This document shows, in pieces, positions 7,142 through 11,012 of a stretch of DNA of 11,012 nucleotides; positions within the stretch are counted from its first letter, which is position 1; every line of letters begins with the position of its first letter. A program made the translations under genes and the position numbers. The stretch is from Bacteroidales bacterium (lineage in GTDB: Bacteria; Bacteroidota; Bacteroidia; Bacteroidales; NBLH01), in contig JALSLF010000447.1 of NCBI GenBank assembly GCA_026988445.1, positions 1 through 11,012 on the forward strand. The letters are read 5' to 3'. The notes under the pieces are model-generated. The model searched no databases and was not told where the DNA came from. It saw nothing but the letters and a program-made list of their open reading frames with translations.

Positions 7142-7175
7142 TTTTTTACGCAATAACTAACTAATCTAATTAATT

Positions 7176-9071
7176 ATGACTACTAATCAAAACAATGAAA
7201 TTTACAATCCACCAAAAGAGATTGTAGAAAATGCAAATGTACAAGAGTACGAAAAACTGTATCAATATTCAATTGAACATCGCGAAGAGTTTTGGGCAGA
7301 ACAAGCCGAACAATTAGAATGGTATAAAAAATGGGATAAAGTTTTGGACGATAGCCAAGCGCCTTTTTACAAGTGGTTTGTAGGTGCTCAAACCAACATT
7401 ATTCATAATGCCATTGACCGGCATTTAAAAACCGCAACACGTAACAAGCTGGCATTGCTTTGGGAAGGCGAAGACGGAGAAGTACGTCCTTATACCTACC
7501 ATGCTTTAAATCGTGAAGTTTCGCAATTTGCTAATATCCTGAAAAGCATGGGTGTTAAAAAAGGCGATATTGTTACCATTTACATGCCGCAAATCCCGGA
7601 ACTGATTTTTGCAATGCTGGCATGTGCAAAAATTGGTGCAGCGCATAGTGTAGTGTACGGTGGTTTTAGTAGCGATGCATTACTGGAACGTATTCAAGAT
7701 GCAAAGAGCCGTGTAATTATTACTGCCGATGGCGGTTACCGCCGTGGAAAAGCCACCCGGCTCAAAGAAATTGTCAATAAGGCTATTGAAATGTGCTCTG
7801 TTGCTGAAGTGGTAATTACCGTAAAACGTACTGGTGAAGAAGTTCATATGCAAAATGACCGCGATTATTGGTATCATGACTTGAAAGCATTGCCGGTAGC
7901 AAATGCAAAATGTGAAACAGAAGTAATGAATTCAGACGATATGCTTTTCTTGCTGTACACATCCGGCTCTACCGGCAAGCCTAAAGGATTGGTGCATACA
8001 CATGGCGGATACAGTGTTTATACATCAACTACCCACAGAATGGTCTTTGATATAAAACCCGAAGATCGTTTTTGGTGTGCTGCTGACCCGGGCTGGATTA
8101 CAGGACACAGTTATATTGTATATGGTCCTTTGATTAACGGGGCAACCATTTTTTCATACGAAGGAGCTCCCAATCACCCTTATCCCGACAGATGGTGGAA
8201 AATGGTTGAAAAATACGGTATTAATATTCTTTATACTTCGCCTACGGCAATTCGCGGATTAATGCGTTATGGCGAATCTTGGGTGGAACGTCATGATATC
8301 AGCAGTTTGCGTTTGTTAGGATCTGTGGGTGAACCTATTAATCCCGAAGCGTGGAAGTGGTATCATCGCGTTGTGGGTAAAGAAAAATGTCCGATTATGG
8401 ATACTTGGTGGCAAACCGAAACAGGTGGTTTTATGATAACTCCTTTACCTATAACTCCTTTAAAACCCGGTTCGGCTACAAAACCGTTTTTTGGCAATGA
8501 AATAGCCGTTGTAGATGACGATGGCAATGAAGTTGCTGCCGGTGAAGAAGGTAATTTGGTCATTAAATCACCTTGGCCTGGAATGACTTGTTGTATCAAT
8601 AAAGATAAGGAGCGTTTTTACGAAACTTATTGGAAACGTTTTGAAAAACAAGGTTGGTACAGTGCAGGTGATGCTGCTCGGAAAGATAAAGACGGTTATT
8701 TTTGGATTATCGGGCGAACGGATGATGTAATTAAAGTAAGTGGTTACCGTTTGGGTACTGCCGAAATTGAAAGTGCATTGGTAAGTCATCCATTAGTTTC
8801 GGAAGCTGCGGCAATTGCCTTGCCTCATGAATTAAAAGGAAATGCTATTCACGCTTTTGTAATTTTAAAACATGGTGTTGAAGGAAGTAAAGAATTGGGA
8901 ACAGAGCTTAAAGATCATGTTGCTAAAGTAATGGGACCCATTGCTAAACCCGAAGCGGTTAATTTTGTGGATGGACTGCCTAAAACCCGAAGCGGTAAAA
9001 TTATGCGTCGTGTGTTAAAAGCTCGTGCTCTTGGTGAAGATGAAGGTGATTTAAGCACATTAGAAGAGTGA
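7176..9071 (+). CDS. acs: AMP-forming acetyl-CoA synthetase
   Basis: This cytoplasmic enzyme activates acetate with ATP and CoA to acetyl-CoA, AMP and pyrophosphate through an acetyl-adenylate. At 631 residues it is close to the usual 645-655. Seen: an N-terminal ACAS segment with EFWAEQAEQLEWYKKWDKVL; the family hallmark AAHSVVYGGFSSDALLERI; the ATP loop YTSGSTGKPKG (261-271); DTWWQTETGG (409-418), whose Trp is the residue that limits the pocket to acetate in characterised Acs; the hinge and A8 region GRTDDVIKVSGYRLGTAEIE; and TRSGKIMRR with Lys608, which aligns with the acetylatable catalytic lysine (609 in Salmonella). Tyr replaces the His usual in the VSGHRLGT segment of many Acs proteins. 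The ATG lies 34 bp after the siaC-like gene. Propionate as a secondary substrate cannot be excluded. A strong terminator follows. Confidence 0.95.
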   Translation: MTTNQNNEIYNPPKEIVENANVQEYEKLYQYSIEHREEFWAEQAEQLEWYKKWDKVLDDSQAPFYKWFVGAQTNIIHNAIDRHLKTATRNKLALLWEGEDGEVRPYTYHALNREVSQFANILKSMGVKKGDIVTIYMPQIPELIFAMLACAKIGAAHSVVYGGFSSDALLERIQDAKSRVIITADGGYRRGKATRLKEIVNKAIEMCSVAEVVITVKRTGEEVHMQNDRDYWYHDLKALPVANAKCETEVMNSDDMLFLLYTSGSTGKPKGLVHTHGGYSVYTSTTHRMVFDIKPEDRFWCAADPGWITGHSYIVYGPLINGATIFSYEGAPNHPYPDRWWKMVEKYGINILYTSPTAIRGLMRYGESWVERHDISSLRLLGSVGEPINPEAWKWYHRVVGKEKCPIMDTWWQTETGGFMITPLPITPLKPGSATKPFFGNEIAVVDDDGNEVAAGEEGNLVIKSPWPGMTCCINKDKERFYETYWKRFEKQGWYSAGDAARKDKDGYFWIIGRTDDVIKVSGYRLGTAEIESALVSHPLVSEAAAIALPHELKGNAIHAFVILKHGVEGSKELGTELKDHVAKVMGPIAKPEAVNFVDGLPKTRSGKIMRRVLKARALGEDEGDLSTLEE

Positions 9072-9108
9072 TTTACTTTTTAGGACAGTGTTAAAGTTTT
9101 GTTAAACA

Positions 9109-9152
9109 AAGTCTTTCGGTATGATTTGCTTGCCGGAAGACTTTTTGCTTTT
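9109..9152 (+). terminator. Intrinsic terminator of siaC-acs
   Basis: AAGTCTTTCGG (9109-9119) pairs with CCGGAAGACTT (9133-9143) with one T-G wobble across a 13-nt loop. It is followed by TTTGCTTTT. It begins 38 bp after the acs stop, the expected place for a rho-independent terminator. Confidence 0.82.
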
Positions 9153-9188
9153 ATTGGATAAATTGATTTTTAGTTTCCGTTAAATCAA

Positions 9189-9523
9189 AAGTGGTTTCTT
9201 AGCACCAAAGGTGCGGAATATATAAGCCTATCCAAACGAGATAGTTATATTTTAAATTTTTTAAGGCTGAAAGCCTTAATTAATTTAGCCCAATGGCAAC
9301 ACCTTGGGGCTAAGTATAGAAATATGAATTATATATGCACTGTAAGTGCAATTTAACTTAGCCTTTCAGGCTGCATATTTGCGTAATGGATTATTATCCC
9401 AAGGCGCATTGGGTTAATATAAATCAGGCTTTCAGCCTTTTTTCTTATTAGAAATCATTGGGCTGAACCCAATGTTATAATATTACGTACCTTTGGTGCT
9501 ACTGTTTTTAAAAATAATATTTG
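9189..9523 (-). repeat. Inverted, diverged copy of the palindromic unit with an exchanged centre
   Basis: Positions 9189-9249 are the reverse complement of the right end of copy B (about 6105-6164), with the 13-mer at 9202. Positions 9446-9523 are the reverse complement of its left end (about 5882-5960), with a CATTGGG hairpin at 9456-9474, a GTACCTTTGGTGC variant at 9487 and the same outer flank. The middle differs completely and holds at least six other palindromes: TTAAGGCTGAAAGCCTTAA (9261-9279), a TTAGCCC...GGGCTAA hairpin (9285-9313), TGCACTGTAAGTGCA (9336-9350), AGCCTTTCAGGCT (9360-9372), CCCAA...TTGGG (9398-9413) and AGGCTTTCAGCCT (9426-9438). No gene is seen here. Confidence 0.75.
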
Positions 9524-9562
9524 TAACTTGAACGTACGCTCCTCGATTAAACCAATAAGTAT

Positions 9563-9593
9563 TTTGCTATTGCCTAAAAGTTTCGTAAATTGC
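9563..9593 (+). promoter_or_regulatory. Candidate promoter of the secreted-protein gene
   Basis: TTTG (9563-9566) is separated by exactly 19 bp from TAAATTGC (9586-9593), close to the Bacteroidota TTTG-N19-21-TAnnTTTG pattern though the last two bases of the -7 box deviate. It predicts transcription from about 9600, which fits a start codon at 9623 and argues against the in-frame TTG at 9590. Confidence 0.4.
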
Positions 9594-9622
9594 AGCTATT
9601 CATAAATCTTAAAATAACAAAA

Positions 9623-10144
9623 ATGAAAAAATTAAGTTTATTATCTATTTTATTAATAACAATTACAAGTTTGTATTCAACAAGTATTTATGCCCAAAAT
9701 CTTGATTCTTATGGTGATATGAAACGCCCTGCAAATATTGGTGTTGCTGATTTTGATAATTTTAAAAACTCATGTTTCGATATTTATTTTAATTCGCATA
9801 AATTGGATAAAAATCTACAGGATATAGAAACAAATTTGACAAAATATGCTGCTGATAAGGATAATATTGATTTTAATTCACTACGTGAAGACATAAAATC
9901 GTTAAATGCTATTGGTAAATCTTCAAAAGAATTAACCGCCCAGTTAAAAACTTTGGATGATAAATCGGAAAGTATGGCTAAAAATGCTAAAAATATTAAG
10001 CCGAAAACCAAAGCACCCAAAGCAGTAAAAAACACAAATAATGCTATTAAAGCATTAAACGATGCAAAATCTACATTAAAAACTGTGGGTGAAAATCAAG
10101 TTACATTATTAAAGCAAGCCACTGAATTGTTGGGAGATAATTAG
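9623..10144 (+). CDS. Small secreted lysine-rich helical protein, function unknown
   Basis: From the ATG at 9623 the product has 173 residues; an upstream TTG at 9590 would add eleven residues ahead of the signal peptide and overlaps the candidate promoter, so it is rejected. The N-terminus is a classical Sec signal: Lys2-Lys3, a hydrophobic core (LSLLSILLITITSLYSTS) and an Ala-Gln cleavage site after residue 24. No lipobox Cys is present, so the mature protein of about 149 residues should be periplasmic or released. The rest is highly charged and predicted helical, with heptad-like stretches (DKNLQDIETNLTKYAADKD, SSKELTAQLKTLDDKSESM) and a Lys/Ala/Asn-rich tract near residues 125-150 (NIKPKTKAPKAVKNTNNAIK). 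One Cys lies near residue 50. I recognise no family. It stands alone between a repeat region and a strong hairpin terminator. A coiled-coil or structural envelope role is a guess. Confidence 0.75.
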   Translation: MKKLSLLSILLITITSLYSTSIYAQNLDSYGDMKRPANIGVADFDNFKNSCFDIYFNSHKLDKNLQDIETNLTKYAADKDNIDFNSLREDIKSLNAIGKSSKELTAQLKTLDDKSESMAKNAKNIKPKTKAPKAVKNTNNAIKALNDAKSTLKTVGENQVTLLKQATELLGDN

Positions 10145-10155
10145 CCAAACTTTAT

Positions 10156-10207
10156 TTAAGCTAAATTGAGCGATTTTTAATTCAAAAAAATCGCTCAATT
10201 TGCTTAA
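10156..10207. terminator. Very strong bidirectional hairpin terminator
   Basis: AAATTGAGCGATTTTT (10163-10178) and AAAAATCGCTCAATTT (10186-10201) are perfect complements over 16 bp with a 7-nt loop. The stem is extended by TTAAGC (10156-10161) pairing with GCTTAA (10202-10207) with a single bulged T. It lies between the stops of two convergent genes, and the A/T tracts within the stem would give a U-rich side to either transcript. Confidence 0.85.
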
Positions 10208-10262
10208 TAAACATTGTTTGTCCGGCATTATTTAAAATTTAGCAACAAGTAAACGTTTTTAG

Positions 10263-11012
10263 TTAATCCAAAATCTCCATAGCCGCATCTACAATCAAAT
10301 ATACGTCATCAGGTATTTCAGAATGAAAACTGCGTTGATTACTTCGTTCATGACCAAGGCGGACAACTACCGCATTTTTTTCGGGAATAATAAAAATATA
10401 TTGTCCTAATATTCCACGTGCAAAAGGTATTTTATAGCCTTTGTGCTGTAAAATCCAAAATTGTAAACCATAAAAATCAACTACCTGACCTTTATCGGTT
10501 ACTAAGTCGGTATTTGGTTTTGTTGCCAAATCAATATACTGTTTTGAAATAATTTCTACATCATCAAACTTACCTTTATCTAAGATCATTTGTCCTATTC
10601 GTGCAAAATCACGGGCGTTTGAATTGAAGCAGCAATAGGCTTTTTCCATTCCGTCTTTTTTATCAAGACACCACAAAGCATCGTTTTTTGCACCCAAGGG
10701 TTTCCATAATTTTTCCGAAGCATAATCTGAAACACTCATACCGGTAGCATTTTTTAAAATAAATGCTAAAATTTGCGTGTTCCCACTTAGATACTTCCAT
10801 TTTACACCGGGCTTTTCAACAACTTTTAAATCCTTAATTAACGAAAATAAATCAGTTCCATAATATGCCTTGGTAGTAACTGAAAACGGACTGGAATAAG
10901 ATTCGTCCCAATTTAAACCCGAACTCATACTTAATAAATTACGGATTGTTAATACATCATTTGGCGGATTTTTATATTCGGGTATAAAATCTCCAACTTT
11001 TTGGTCTAAACT
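10263..11012 (-). CDS. Serine hydrolase, beta-lactamase/NylB-like family (PF00144 type), N-terminus off window
   Basis: The frame is open to the window edge, giving 249 residues; the Met at 10926-10928 is internal because conserved family sequence (DQKVGDFIPEY, LTIRNLLSMSSGL) precedes it. The family comprises penicillin-binding-protein-like hydrolases using a Ser-x-x-Lys nucleophile, which would lie just upstream of the window and cannot be checked. Seen: YLSGNTQ (Tyr74 of the fragment), which corresponds to the second catalytic motif (Tyr-x-Asn or Tyr-Ser-Gly-Asn type); KLWKPLGAKNDALW, typical of the esterase/6-aminohexanoate-dimer hydrolase branch; ARDFARIGQMILDKGKF; and a C-terminal strand GQYIFIIPEKNAVVVRLGH with the third-motif region. 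Such proteins are usually exported, but the signal sequence is not in view. It converges on the secreted-protein gene. The substrate (peptide, ester or amide) cannot be stated; true beta-lactamase activity is unlikely. Confidence 0.88.
   Translation of the reverse strand, partial: SLDQKVGDFIPEYKNPPNDVLTIRNLLSMSSGLNWDESYSSPFSVTTKAYYGTDLFSLIKDLKVVEKPGVKWKYLSGNTQILAFILKNATGMSVSDYASEKLWKPLGAKNDALWCLDKKDGMEKAYCCFNSNARDFARIGQMILDKGKFDDVEIISKQYIDLATKPNTDLVTDKGQVVDFYGLQFWILQHKGYKIPFARGILGQYIFIIPEKNAVVVRLGHERSNQRSFHSEIPDDVYLIVDAAMEILD

Noticed and set aside
5883..9523. Composite transposon carrying siaC-acs
   Set aside because: Inverted repeat copies flank the genes, but no transposase, target duplication or cargo-like gene is visible. 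It is kept only as a structural observation.

Overview
The window looks like a chromosomal segment from a low-GC member of the Bacteroidota, probably Bacteroidales-like. Three things point there: AT-rich intergenic DNA, almost no Shine-Dalgarno sequences, and -7-like promoter boxes of the TAnnTTTG type. The gene set also fits: a fused B12-dependent IcmF-type mutase, a SiaC-like protein and an AMP-forming acetyl-CoA synthetase. No phage, plasmid, transposase or CRISPR genes are visible.

Layout. Positions 2-418 (+) hold the C-terminal part of a class II (fuculose-phosphate type) aldolase. An unrecognised, probably helical cytoplasmic protein follows (470-1195, +), and then a small MTH1187/YkoF-type thiamine-binding protein (1486-1776, +). 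A hairpin at 1791-1816 separates that gene from the convergent 1121-residue icmF (1824-5189, -). A 1.56-kb non-coding region (5190-6748) lies between icmF and the divergent siaC-like/acs pair (6749-7141 and 7176-9071, +). After a good intrinsic terminator (9109-9152) comes a second repeat-filled gap, then a small secreted lysine-rich protein (9623-10144, +), a very strong hairpin (10156-10207), and a convergent serine hydrolase cut by the window end (10263-11012, -).

Metabolic reading. IcmF interconverts isobutyryl-CoA and n-butyryl-CoA, and Acs activates acetate to acetyl-CoA, so the centre of the window concerns short-chain acyl-CoA metabolism. The SiaC-like protein is 34 bp upstream of acs on the same strand and keeps the Asn-Thr-Ser-Ser phospho-acceptor motif. 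It is a possible regulatory partner, although no kinase, phosphatase or diguanylate cyclase is seen nearby.

The most unusual content is non-coding. Thirteen copies (ten exact) of a 13-nt palindrome (GCACCAAAGGTGC or its complement) are combined with other hairpin words into larger units. Two 259-bp copies are about 97% identical at an exact 389-bp offset. A third array shows a 67-68 bp period. A diverged copy in inverted orientation lies beyond acs, so siaC-acs is bracketed by inverted copies. The middle of that inverted copy is filled with at least six different palindromic words. A separate, more GC-rich element with paired ends and an internal long hairpin lies just upstream of the icmF promoter. 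Small ORFs across these repeats are treated as non-genic.
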